Positions 7,439-14,021 of a stretch of 21,373 nt of DNA are shown here, piece by piece. The DNA lies in NCBI GenBank assembly GCA_945860575.1, contig CAMAQQ010000005.1, positions 1 through 21,373 on the forward strand, written 5' to 3'. The notes beneath the pieces were generated by a model, which ran no database searches, had not been told where the DNA came from, and was given only the letters and a program-made list of their open reading frames with translations. How positions within the stretch are numbered: position 1 is the first letter of the stretch; each line of letters begins with the position of its first letter. This DNA is from Ferrithrix thermotolerans DSM 19514. Its GTDB lineage: Bacteria > Actinomycetota > Acidimicrobiia > Acidimicrobiales > Ilumatobacteraceae. A program made the position numbers and the translations under genes.

Positions 7439-8193
7439 ACGCACAAATCGTTTCGCTCATCGCACCAGCCAAACTCACGGTTTCATTGAAAGTCACTGGT
7501 GTGCGCGCAGACGGATTTCATTTGATTGACGCCGAAATGGTCACGCTTGATCTTGCCGATCAATTAGTTGTCGACACTTCGCGAACTGGCCTTGAAATAA
7601 TTGGCGAGTTTGCCGATGATCTCGCCGCATCAAACAATACAAACGACAATCTTGTCGCACGGGCACTGCAACTTGCTGGTCGAAAAGCCCATGTAACAGT
7701 CACAAAAAATATTCCGAGTGGTGGTGGTCTTGGGGGTGGATCTGCTGATGCGGCGGCGATTCTGCGCTGGGCAGGCTTCACGGATCTTGCTTCGGCAGCC
7801 AAACTTGGCGCCGATATCGCTTTTTGCATTGTCGGTGGCAGAGCGCGAGTGTCGGGCATCGGTGAAGTTGTTAATCCGCTTAAAAAAATTGCGCGCGAGA
7901 TCACTCTTGTCGTGCCACCGTTTCGTGTTTCGACACCAGCCGTGTATCGCGCGTTCGATCAACTCACCGATTTTGGCAAGACGCCGATCAAGCACGCGGG
8001 CGTCAACGATCTCGAGCCGGCTGCAATAAAAGTCGAACCGCGGCTGGCAATTTGGAAAGAAAAAATCGCAAAAGCCTGCGGTGTTGTGCCAACTCTTGCT
8101 GGCAGTGGCTCAACTTGGTGGCTAGACGGAAAATTCGAAAACCTCGCAGAGCAACTCGCAGACGCAACAGTCATAACTACGCGCACAAAGTAG
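7435..8193 (+). CDS. ispE: 4-diphosphocytidyl-2-C-methyl-D-erythritol kinase IspE
   Basis: A 252-residue GHMP-family kinase of the MEP isoprenoid pathway; it phosphorylates CDP-methylerythritol at the 2-hydroxyl. The substrate-side APAKLTVSLKV motif (about residues 10-20), the ATP-binding glycine loop IPSGGGLGGGSAD at 93-105, GADIAFCIVGG and the C-terminal GHMP motif TLAGSGSTWW are all visible. It is somewhat shorter than the 280-300 residues common in the family. ATG 7435 is chosen because it forms an ATGA overlap with rsmA and places the APAK motif at the normal distance; the upstream in-frame ATG at 7342 would lie deep inside rsmA. Confidence 0.95.
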   Translation: MNAQIVSLIAPAKLTVSLKVTGVRADGFHLIDAEMVTLDLADQLVVDTSRTGLEIIGEFADDLAASNNTNDNLVARALQLAGRKAHVTVTKNIPSGGGLGGGSADAAAILRWAGFTDLASAAKLGADIAFCIVGGRARVSGIGEVVNPLKKIAREITLVVPPFRVSTPAVYRAFDQLTDFGKTPIKHAGVNDLEPAAIKVEPRLAIWKEKIAKACGVVPTLAGSGSTWWLDGKFENLAEQLADATVITTRTK

Positions 8194-8202
8194 TCTCTGA
8201 AA

Positions 8203-10173
8203 GTGGTTAAGTTAACCGAAAACCCAACTTATTTCCGCCAAGACATACAAGGATTGCGCGCAATTGCCGTCCTGCTTGTAGTCATCTACCACACAGGAAT
8301 TGCCTTTCCAGGTGGATACATCGGCGTGGACATGTTCTTTGTTATTTCAGGCTTCGTAATCACCCAACTTATTTCTCGCGAGTACGAGCGAACTAACACA
8401 TTTGGATTGACAGAATTTTATTCAAGGCGCATTAGACGAATTCTTCCGGCGGTTGCCTTAGCTACGGTTGGAACCCTTCTGATTTCGGTAGTCGCACTCT
8501 CTCCATTCGGAGAACAGCAGCAAGTCATCGATACTTCACGAGCATCTAGTCTTTTTGTGACGAATTTTTATTTTTTCCTTCAAGACAGTTACTGGGCGCT
8601 CGCAGAAAACCCCCTTCGGCATCTATGGAGCCTTGCAGTCGAAGAACAATTCTATTTGATTTTTCCAATTTTGTTGATTTTGCTAAATGTAACTGGTGCA
8701 AAAATGACTTCGAGTTCAGTCCGCGTATGGCTAATCGCAATTTCAATAGTTTCTTTTTCTGGTTCTTATTATCTTTCACTCGGTAATCAGTTTGTTCCAA
8801 AATCAGAATTATTCGCATTTTTTGGGACACCTTGGCGAATGTGGGAGTTTTTAGTCGGTGCAGTTGTAGCACTGACACCAGGGCTCCTAAATAGATTGTC
8901 AAAAGTCGGTGTTCATTTGGTGAATCTGTTTGCGATAACGGTTATTTTCTGGGCCGCTATCTCGTTTGACTCATTCACTTTATTTCCGGGATCTGCCGCA
9001 CTTGCGCCCGTTTTTGGAACAGCGATTCTCATCCAACTGGGAGCCAGAACAAGCATTACAACAAGGATCCTTGGTTTTAAAGCACTCACAAAGATCGGAA
9101 CAATTTCTTATTCTTGGTACCTCTGGCATTGGCCCCTGATCGTGTTTGCACACCGCCTGTTTCCAAACTCGCAAAAAATTGCACCAGTGCTGGCTGCCCT
9201 TATTGCGGCGGGCATCGCAATTATCTCACTCAACTTTGTCGAGAATCCGATCCGACAAAATCCGAAAATAAGAGGGACACAAGCTCTGAAGCTTGGGGTT
9301 ATTTGTACAATTGCACCGATACTTGTATCAGTAGCGGTTCAAGTTGGCGCCAGCACTGGACTTGGTTTGCAGGTGATTAGAAATGTCGAGATCGAGCAGA
9401 GTTCGTATGCGGATATTTATCAGTGCCGAATTCACAAATGGATGAACACTGGCCCTAATTGTGACGGCTTAATTCATGGGCCAGATGCGAAAAGGGTTCT
9501 CCTTGTAGGAGACTCCTCTGCATCTTCAATCAGCGACGGAGTCGCTGCCGCTGCGAATTCACTAGGACTGAACTTTTCTGTTTACTACTCTTATCACTGC
9601 CCACTTTTCATCAGACCAGTTTCGCTCAGAACTGCCTGTAGGTACAACTTCGATAAGGTCTTGAAAAAGGTTTCTGATTTAAACCCAGATATTTTAGTAA
9701 TCTCAAATATGAGTGAAATTTATATAGATGGCGTTACTCAGGGGGATGAAATCCAAAACTCCAGTGGAACTCGGGCCAAAGATTCAGGTGAAGCGACTCA
9801 ATTTTGGTTAGACGGTCTGCACGACATGATTGAAAAAGATTTTAAGAGCCAGAAAACTCTCGTAATTCTTCAACCACCAACTTCAAAAATGCGTGAGCTG
9901 GTTTTACTGAGAAAAATTTTTGACGACAAGGTCTCACTAAGCCATTCAACAAATCGCAACCGGGTGACAGGTGAAGAATCAGAGTTATACAAGAATTACT
10001 CAAACTTTGCGGTCCTAGATCCAGCAAACACGCTGTGTGTCAATTTTGAGTGTCAACAATCGATGAATGGTAAAGCGCTTTATTATGACGCCTTACATTT
10101 AACTGTTAAAGGCAGTTTGTTGTTAAAGGATGCGATTGCCAGCGAACTGGTACTTCTGCTCGCAAAGAGCTAA
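8203..10173 (+). CDS. Membrane acyltransferase with C-terminal SGNH domain (AT2)
   Basis: A 656-residue paralogue of AT1 with the same layout: an Acyl_transf_3 membrane domain (conserved His30 in VVIYHTG; RRIRRILPA; HLWSLAVEEQFYL) to about residue 385, then an SGNH-like domain with GDS at 436-438, NMS in block III and D629-x-x-H632 in DALHLTVKG. The six SGNH-domain cysteines of AT1 are all present. The block-II region reads YSYHCP where AT1 has FGNSCP, so the usual Gly/Asn of that block is lost. The likely role is O-acylation of a cell-surface glycan; the substrate is unknown. GTG 8203 follows the ispE stop by nine bases with no clear ribosome-binding site. The gene is AT-rich compared with the core genes. 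Confidence 0.9.
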   Translation: MVKLTENPTYFRQDIQGLRAIAVLLVVIYHTGIAFPGGYIGVDMFFVISGFVITQLISREYERTNTFGLTEFYSRRIRRILPAVALATVGTLLISVVALSPFGEQQQVIDTSRASSLFVTNFYFFLQDSYWALAENPLRHLWSLAVEEQFYLIFPILLILLNVTGAKMTSSSVRVWLIAISIVSFSGSYYLSLGNQFVPKSELFAFFGTPWRMWEFLVGAVVALTPGLLNRLSKVGVHLVNLFAITVIFWAAISFDSFTLFPGSAALAPVFGTAILIQLGARTSITTRILGFKALTKIGTISYSWYLWHWPLIVFAHRLFPNSQKIAPVLAALIAAGIAIISLNFVENPIRQNPKIRGTQALKLGVICTIAPILVSVAVQVGASTGLGLQVIRNVEIEQSSYADIYQCRIHKWMNTGPNCDGLIHGPDAKRVLLVGDSSASSISDGVAAAANSLGLNFSVYYSYHCPLFIRPVSLRTACRYNFDKVLKKVSDLNPDILVISNMSEIYIDGVTQGDEIQNSSGTRAKDSGEATQFWLDGLHDMIEKDFKSQKTLVILQPPTSKMRELVLLRKIFDDKVSLSHSTNRNRVTGEESELYKNYSNFAVLDPANTLCVNFECQQSMNGKALYYDALHLTVKGSLLLKDAIASELVLLLAKS

Positions 10174-10197
10174 TTACTTATTGCGTTGATGACGCGT
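10174..10197 (-). pseudogene. Vestigial 3' end of a second bS22 gene (TRHQRNK-stop)
   Basis: Read on the minus strand, these 24 bases encode TRHQRNK followed by TAA, the same seven C-terminal residues and stop position as the intact bS22 gene at 10217-10309. The two stretches differ at three bases only: ACG/ACC for Thr, AAG/AAA for Lys and TAA/TAG for the stop. All are third-codon positions. The remnant starts directly after the AT2 stop codon. No start or upstream bS22 codons accompany it, so it is not expressed as a gene. It looks like the end of a diverged bS22 allele. Confidence 0.75.
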
Positions 10198-10241
10198 AAA
10201 AACAGCGCGAAGCGCTCTATTTATTGCGTTGATGACGGGTA
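10178..10241. repeat. Pair of 17-bp direct repeats (bS22 gene end duplicated)
   Basis: Bases 10178-10194 and 10221-10237 are identical over 17 bases. Extension to 10198 and 10241 gives 21 bases with one mismatch. The right copy is the real 3' end of bS22; the left copy is the remnant next to AT2. The 22 bases between them contain the bS22 terminator. Confidence 0.9.
10198..10216 (-). terminator. Rho-independent terminator of bS22
   Basis: On the minus strand a 5-bp GC-rich stem (AGCGC / GCGCT, loop TTC) is followed by GTTTTT. It begins immediately after the TAG of bS22. On the plus strand the same hairpin lies 30 bases after the AT2 stop and is followed by TCTATTTATT, so it may also work weakly for AT2. 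The short stem limits confidence. Confidence 0.55.
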
Positions 10242-10309
10242 CGGCGAAGCATCTTCTTGTGCTTCTTTTTGCGCATTCGTTTGCGACGACGCTTGACCAG
10301 TGATCCCAT
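10217..10309 (-). CDS. bS22-type ribosomal mini-protein (AURKAIP1/COX24 domain)
   Basis: A 30-residue, extremely basic protein beginning MGSLVKRRRKRMRKKKHKK and ending RTRHQRNK. This matches the actinobacterial bS22 family (the bacterial counterpart of the AURKAIP1/COX24 domain), known as a small-subunit protein in mycobacterial ribosomes. ATG 10309 is chosen because family members begin MGS[VL][IV]K; the frame stays open further upstream but would then run through tRNA-Gln on the wrong strand. It is the only intact minus-strand gene in the window and is followed at once by a terminator. The minus-strand sequence TATCGT, about 15-20 bases upstream of the start, is a possible -10 element. Confidence 0.88.
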   Translation of the reverse strand: MGSLVKRRRKRMRKKKHKKMLRRTRHQRNK

Positions 10310-10387
10310 GACTCGCAACACGATATCTGCTGAAGATGAGAATCGCCACATAAATTGGCTACCGTAGAGGCGTTGAGAAATGACCTT

Positions 10388-10458
10388 TCCGGGGTCGTTC
10401 AATGGCAGGACAACGGGTTTTGGTCCCGTATATAGGGGTTCGAGTCCTCTCCCCGGAA
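10388..10458 (+). tRNA. tRNA-Gln(TTG)
   Basis: A 71-base cloverleaf including the discriminator base; CCA is not encoded. The acceptor arm TCCGGGG (10388-10394) pairs fully with CCCCGGA (10451-10457), giving the U1-A72 pair typical of tRNA-Gln. The D arm is GTTC/GGAC with one G-U. The anticodon arm ACGGG-TTTTGGT-CCCGT has anticodon TTG (CAA codons, CAG by wobble). The T arm is AGGGG-TTCGAGT-CCTCT. It lies just upstream of glmU, a common actinobacterial arrangement. The bS22 gene diverges from it about 80 bases upstream. Confidence 0.96.
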
Positions 10459-10466
10459 CTAGCAGT

Positions 10467-10500
10467 GGCGTGAGAACGGGTCTCACGCCCACAAACTTTT
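10467..10500 (+). terminator. Hairpin after tRNA-Gln, probable terminator or processing stem
   Basis: A perfect 9-bp stem, GGCGTGAGA (10467-10475) with TCTCACGCC (10481-10489), has a 5-base loop. A short TTTT run follows seven bases later, at 10497-10500. The stem is strong but the T-run is short and offset, so termination may be partial. Its position between tRNA-Gln and the glmU start fits separation of the two transcripts. Confidence 0.6.
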
Positions 10501-10507
10501 AATCGTG

Positions 10508-10519
10508 TATAAAAGACTC
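10508..10519 (+). promoter_or_regulatory. Putative leaderless promoter (-10) of glmU
   Basis: TATAAA at 10508-10513 is exactly -12 to -7 from GTG 10520, the spacing expected when transcription begins at the start codon. No Shine-Dalgarno sequence precedes either GTG candidate (10505 or 10520). No clear -35 element is seen. This is the main argument for placing the glmU start at 10520. Confidence 0.45.
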
Positions 10520-11617
10520 GTGAGAATTTACGCAGTAGTCCTCGCCGCAGGCGAAGGCACGCGAATGCAGTCGACGCGACCAAAGCCGCTGCACATGATG
10601 TGTGGTCGCCCGATGGTGATTCATGTGATTCACGCGTTGCAAGAAATCGAAATTTCAAAGACGGTTGTCGTCGTTGGTCACGCCGCAGAGCAAGTAAAAC
10701 AAGTTGTCGGTGCGCAGGCGCCGAAGTGGTCAAGTGTTTCATTTATAGAACAGCAAATTCAACGAGGTACCGGCGATGCAACCATCGTCGGTCTAAGTGC
10801 GATTGATGAAAGTGCTGGCGCACAAACCGAAATTGACGACACTTCAACAATCATCGTCATGCCTGGCGACACCCCGTTATTGCGAACCTCAACAATTTCT
10901 GCTCTCGTGCGAGAACATCAACAATCAAATAATGCCGCCACGCTGCTGACTGCATTCGTCGACGAGCCAACCGGCTACGGCCGAATTATGCGGGCTAAAG
11001 ATGACCGCGTCGTGCAAATTATTGAAGAGCGTGACGCAACGCCGGAGGTTCGCGCAATCAACGAAATCAATACCGGCATTTACGCTTTTCGCCGAGATCT
11101 TCTTGGCCCGGCATTACGAAGAATCTCAAACAAAAATTCACAGTCCGAATATTATTTGACAGATGTAGTCGAAGTTCTTGCGGGCATGGGCCACCGCGTT
11201 GGTTCGCACACTGCCCCGGCTAATGAAGTAACCGGGGTCAACGACCGTTGGCAGTTGGCACTCGCAGAGCGCGAGTTGCGCTCACGAATAAATAAACAGT
11301 GGCTCGTTAACGGCGTCACGATGTTCGATCCGCGCCAAACATTCATTGATGTGACAGTGACGATTGGTAAAGATGTGACATTGCTGCCGGGCACCATTTT
11401 GCAAGGCACAACTGTGATTGGCGACAACTGCGAAATCGGGCCAAATACCCGATTAATTGACACGGTAGTTGGCTCTGGTGCGCATGTTGAATCAACAGTT
11501 GCACGAAATTCGACGATCGGCAAAAATGCCCAAGTTGGACCTTTTGCAAACCTTGAGCCCGGCAGTTCGGTTGCTGACAACGCAATCACAAGTTCGTTCT
11601 ATGATGGTCATCAATGA
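10520..11617 (+). CDS. glmU: GlmU, C-terminally truncated: uridylyltransferase domain with a stub of the acetyltransferase domain
   Basis: A 365-residue protein (370 if GTG 10505 is used). Full GlmU makes UDP-GlcNAc: the C-terminal domain acetylates glucosamine-1-phosphate and the N-terminal domain adds UMP. The N-terminal domain looks complete: LAAGEGTRM at 8-16, PKPLHMMCGRPM, PGDTPLL, TGYGRI, IIEERDA, EINTGIYAF and TGVNDR. A left-handed beta-helix begins at about residue 265 but ends after about four coils, roughly 90-100 residues short. The catalytic-type Arg of the LRPG motif is Glu346 (NLEPG), and the later Lys, His, Tyr and Asn active-site segment is absent. The stop overlaps the prs start as ATGA, so no frameshifted remainder follows. 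Probably only uridylyltransferase activity remains. Confidence 0.93.
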   Translation: MRIYAVVLAAGEGTRMQSTRPKPLHMMCGRPMVIHVIHALQEIEISKTVVVVGHAAEQVKQVVGAQAPKWSSVSFIEQQIQRGTGDATIVGLSAIDESAGAQTEIDDTSTIIVMPGDTPLLRTSTISALVREHQQSNNAATLLTAFVDEPTGYGRIMRAKDDRVVQIIEERDATPEVRAINEINTGIYAFRRDLLGPALRRISNKNSQSEYYLTDVVEVLAGMGHRVGSHTAPANEVTGVNDRWQLALAERELRSRINKQWLVNGVTMFDPRQTFIDVTVTIGKDVTLLPGTILQGTTVIGDNCEIGPNTRLIDTVVGSGAHVESTVARNSTIGKNAQVGPFANLEPGSSVADNAITSSFYDGHQ

Positions 11618-12636
11618 CCTCGTCGAATGACCTTAATAAGACAATAGATAAAGTCACGACGAAGCGGATGGCGCTTTATTCGGGCCGCACGCACCCGGCG
11701 CTGGCCGCAGAAGTTGCACAGCACTTAAATGTTCATCTGGGCGAAGCCAACATCGTTGAGTTCGCAAATGGAGAACTACGGCCACGATTTGGTGAAAGCA
11801 TTCGTGGTGGAGATGTGTTCATTATGCAAACGCACTGCAGTTTCGGTGGTCGCAGTATCAACGATTCGATCATGGAGCAACTAATTATGATCGACACTGC
11901 GTACCGAGCATCTGCAAAACGTGTCACCGCAGTTTGCCCGTTTTATGGATACGCGCGACAAGATCGCAAAGCCGAAGGTCGCGAGCCAATCACCGCAAGA
12001 TTGATTGCCGACATGTTCAAAGCCGCTGGTTCAAAGCGAATGGTTTCAATTGACTTGCACAGCGGACAGATTCAAGGATTTTTTGAAGGACCAGTTGATC
12101 ACTTGACTGCGATACCGGTTCTTGAAGAGTACGTTCGGAAAAATGCACGCGAGGGACTCGTCATTGTTTCGCCCGATGCGGGTCGAGTAAAAGTTGCCGA
12201 GCGATTTGCGCAACATCTGACCGACATGAGCGCGGATGTCGCGTTCATCAACAAGCGTCGTCCAAAGAACACAACCAATGTTGCCGAAGCCAAAGAAGTA
12301 ATCGGAGATGTTCAGGACCGACTTTGCATTTTGGCAGACGACATGATCGACACAGGTGGAACAATCTGTAGTGCGGCAGAGTTGTTGTACGCCCGCGGAG
12401 CAAAAGAGGTTTGGGCGATGGCAACCCACGGTGTGCTGTCGGGGCCGGCGATTGAACGGCTCGACAAATCAAAAATAAGTCGCGTGATTTTGACGAATAC
12501 TCTTCCGCTTGCACCCGAAAAACGAATCGCCAAAATTGAGGTGCTTTCGGTGGCAAAGATTCTTGCTGATGCGCTTTCGGCCGTCTTTGAAGACACCAGT
12601 GTCAGCGAGTTATTCGGGGGCGAAAACCAGTCATAA
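11614..12636 (+). CDS. prs: Ribose-phosphate pyrophosphokinase (PRPP synthetase)
   Basis: A 340-residue enzyme that makes PRPP from ribose-5-phosphate and ATP, for nucleotide, His and Trp synthesis and for actinobacterial cell-wall arabinan precursors where present. Visible motifs are the N-terminal YSGRTHPALAAEV, FANGELRPRF, the ATP-site YGYARQDRK, DLHSGQIQGFF, VSPDAGRVK, and the PRPP-binding loop ADDMIDTGGT at 241-250. ATG 11614 overlaps the glmU stop (ATGA) and adds about 18 polar residues before the conserved core; an internal ATG at 11668 is a possible alternative start. The glmU-prs pairing is widespread in bacteria. Confidence 0.96.
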   Translation: MTSSNDLNKTIDKVTTKRMALYSGRTHPALAAEVAQHLNVHLGEANIVEFANGELRPRFGESIRGGDVFIMQTHCSFGGRSINDSIMEQLIMIDTAYRASAKRVTAVCPFYGYARQDRKAEGREPITARLIADMFKAAGSKRMVSIDLHSGQIQGFFEGPVDHLTAIPVLEEYVRKNAREGLVIVSPDAGRVKVAERFAQHLTDMSADVAFINKRRPKNTTNVAEAKEVIGDVQDRLCILADDMIDTGGTICSAAELLYARGAKEVWAMATHGVLSGPAIERLDKSKISRVILTNTLPLAPEKRIAKIEVLSVAKILADALSAVFEDTSVSELFGGENQS

Positions 12637-12670
12637 CTTCTGGCGTGTGGCAAGTTCAAGTGCCTACCCA

Positions 12671-12676
12671 TAGACT
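12671..12676 (+). promoter_or_regulatory. Possible -10 element for rplY
   Basis: TAGACT in the 87-base gap between prs and rplY has the TANNNT form and lies 47 bases before the ATG, leaving room for a leader with the CGGAG ribosome-binding site. The -35 region (TGGCAA near 12648) is a poor match, so this is tentative. Confidence 0.3.
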
Positions 12677-12713
12677 AAAAAGCCGTCAATCAGTTGGCGT
12701 CTTATTCGACTTT

Positions 12714-12718
12714 CGGAG
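12714..12718 (+). promoter_or_regulatory. Shine-Dalgarno site fixing the rplY start at 12724
   Basis: CGGAG at 12714-12718 lies five bases before ATG 12724. It supports this ATG over the in-frame TTG at 12694, which has no such site and would add ten residues not expected in the family. Confidence 0.6.
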
Positions 12719-12723
12719 TTCTC

Positions 12724-13377
12724 ATGGCTACTATCCTTCAAACCAAAATCGGTCGCAAAATTGGCAGTGCCGAATCTCGTCGCCTCGTTGCAACAGATCA
12801 CATTCCAGGTGTCATTTATGGTCACGGCATGGTGCCAGTGAAAGTCACTGTTGAGCGACGCGACTTGCGCGTAGCCCTTGCTGGCCCAGCAGGCGTAAAC
12901 ACAATTCTTGAACTTCAAGTCGGCGATGCAAAATATCCTGCGATCGTTAAAGAACTTCAGCGCGACCCGGTAAAGCGCGTGGTGCGACACATCGACTTCA
13001 TGCAGATTTCGCTCACCGAACTAATCACGATGGATATTCCAGTTCACCTCACCGGTACCGCCAAGGCCGTTCTCTCAGAAGGTGGATTAGTTGACGCAAC
13101 TGTTAACACAATTCAAATTCGTGCAACAGCGGCGAATATTCCGAACGAAATCTTGATCGACGTAACAGCAATGGGAATGCAAGATGTTATTCGCCTCTCA
13201 GATGTTGTTCTGCCAAATGGCGTTAGCGCAGTTGGCGATCCTGATCTTGTTGTTGTGACAGTGCTCGAAACTAAGACTGAAGAGGCTGCACCAGTTGTCG
13301 CCGCTGCAGCCGAAGGTGCCGCTGCAACTCCAGATGCGGGCGCTGCTCCAGCAGGCGACGCTAAACCGTCGGCCTAA
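12724..13377 (+). CDS. rplY: 50S ribosomal protein bL25, CTC/TL5 type
   Basis: A 217-residue two-domain bL25 that binds 5S rRNA. The N-terminal 5S-binding domain shows GRKIGSAESRRLVATDHIPGVIYG and the mid-domain QRDPVKRVVRHIDFMQI, a hallmark of the family. The second TL5-type domain includes LITMDIPVHLTG, SEGGLVD and NEILIDVTAMG. The tail after about residue 180 is rich in Ala, Glu and Pro and is probably disordered, as is usual in actinobacteria. The ATG is supported by the ribosome-binding site just upstream. The protein is followed closely by pth. Confidence 0.96.
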   Translation: MATILQTKIGRKIGSAESRRLVATDHIPGVIYGHGMVPVKVTVERRDLRVALAGPAGVNTILELQVGDAKYPAIVKELQRDPVKRVVRHIDFMQISLTELITMDIPVHLTGTAKAVLSEGGLVDATVNTIQIRATAANIPNEILIDVTAMGMQDVIRLSDVVLPNGVSAVGDPDLVVVTVLETKTEEAAPVVAAAAEGAAATPDAGAAPAGDAKPSA

Positions 13378-13383
13378 AACTAA

Positions 13384-14010
13384 ATGGGGCTGTTCGGTCG
13401 CACGAAGCGGCCCGAGCATCTTGAACGTCGTGGCACACCATTTGATGCATTAGTAGTCGGATTAGGAAACCCTGGTTCTAAATATTCGCGCACGCGCCAC
13501 AATGTCGGCTTTGAAACGATTGAACTTCTCGCGACGCGCATTGGCGTTGCGCTAAAAGCAAGTCGCGACCGGGCGCTAACTGCCGAAGTCAGCGCATCGG
13601 ATAAACACTTTCTGATCGCCACACCAACAACTTTTATGAACGAGTCCGGAAACGCAGTCGGTCCACTGGCACGACGCTTTGCTATTACTGATCCCCTCAA
13701 AATTATTATCGTGCATGATGAGCTTGACCTTGAGCCGGGTGTTGTAAAAATAAAATCTGGTGGCGGGCTCGCCGGTCACAACGGTTTGCATTCAATCAAG
13801 CAACATTTGAAAACGCAAGATTTTATTCGCGTACGAATTGGTGTTGGCAAGCCCGCATCAAAAGAAGCTGGCGCCGATCACGTGCTATCGAAGATTCCTG
13901 TGCGTGAACGCGAACTGCTGGATATCTCGGTGCAAATTGCCGCTGATGCGGTGCAACTAATTATTGCCGAAGGTCTTGATGCCGCAATGCGCAACATCAA
14001 CGCCCGCTAG
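13384..14010 (+). CDS. pth: Peptidyl-tRNA hydrolase
   Basis: A 208-residue esterase that releases peptides from peptidyl-tRNA that has dropped off the ribosome. The family core starts at LVVGLGNPGSKY, with the catalytic His39 in RHNVGF, the PTTFMNESG substrate loop, VHDELDLEPG with the catalytic Asp, and SGGGLAGHNGLHSI. About 20 basic residues precede the core (GLFGRTKRPEHLERR), slightly longer than in E. coli. ATG 13384 lies six bases after the rplY stop. rplY-pth is a common pair, fitting a translation-related operon that continues into mfd. Confidence 0.96.
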   Translation: MGLFGRTKRPEHLERRGTPFDALVVGLGNPGSKYSRTRHNVGFETIELLATRIGVALKASRDRALTAEVSASDKHFLIATPTTFMNESGNAVGPLARRFAITDPLKIIIVHDELDLEPGVVKIKSGGGLAGHNGLHSIKQHLKTQDFIRVRIGVGKPASKEAGADHVLSKIPVRERELLDISVQIAADAVQLIIAEGLDAAMRNINAR

Positions 14011-14021
14011 GGCACCGCGCG

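Noticed and set aside
7342..8193. Longer ispE start at ATG 7342
   Set aside because: It would overlap rsmA by nearly 100 bases and add residues before the APAK motif with no family similarity; ATG 7435 forms the ATGA junction.
8205..8217. 13-base palindrome GGTTAAGTTAACC at the start of AT2
   Set aside because: It is a single short AT-rich palindrome with no second copy seen nearby. It could be an operator or an insertion scar, but chance is as likely.
10217..10492. A 91-codon minus-strand open frame containing bS22
   Set aside because: Its upstream two-thirds runs antisense through tRNA-Gln and the following hairpin. Family members start at MGS, so only 10217-10309 is the gene.
11614..11900. 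The missing GlmU C-terminus surviving in another frame after 11617
   Set aside because: The region is fully accounted for by prs, whose N-terminal motifs begin within 20 codons. No hexapeptide-repeat pattern or active-site motif is seen in the other frames.
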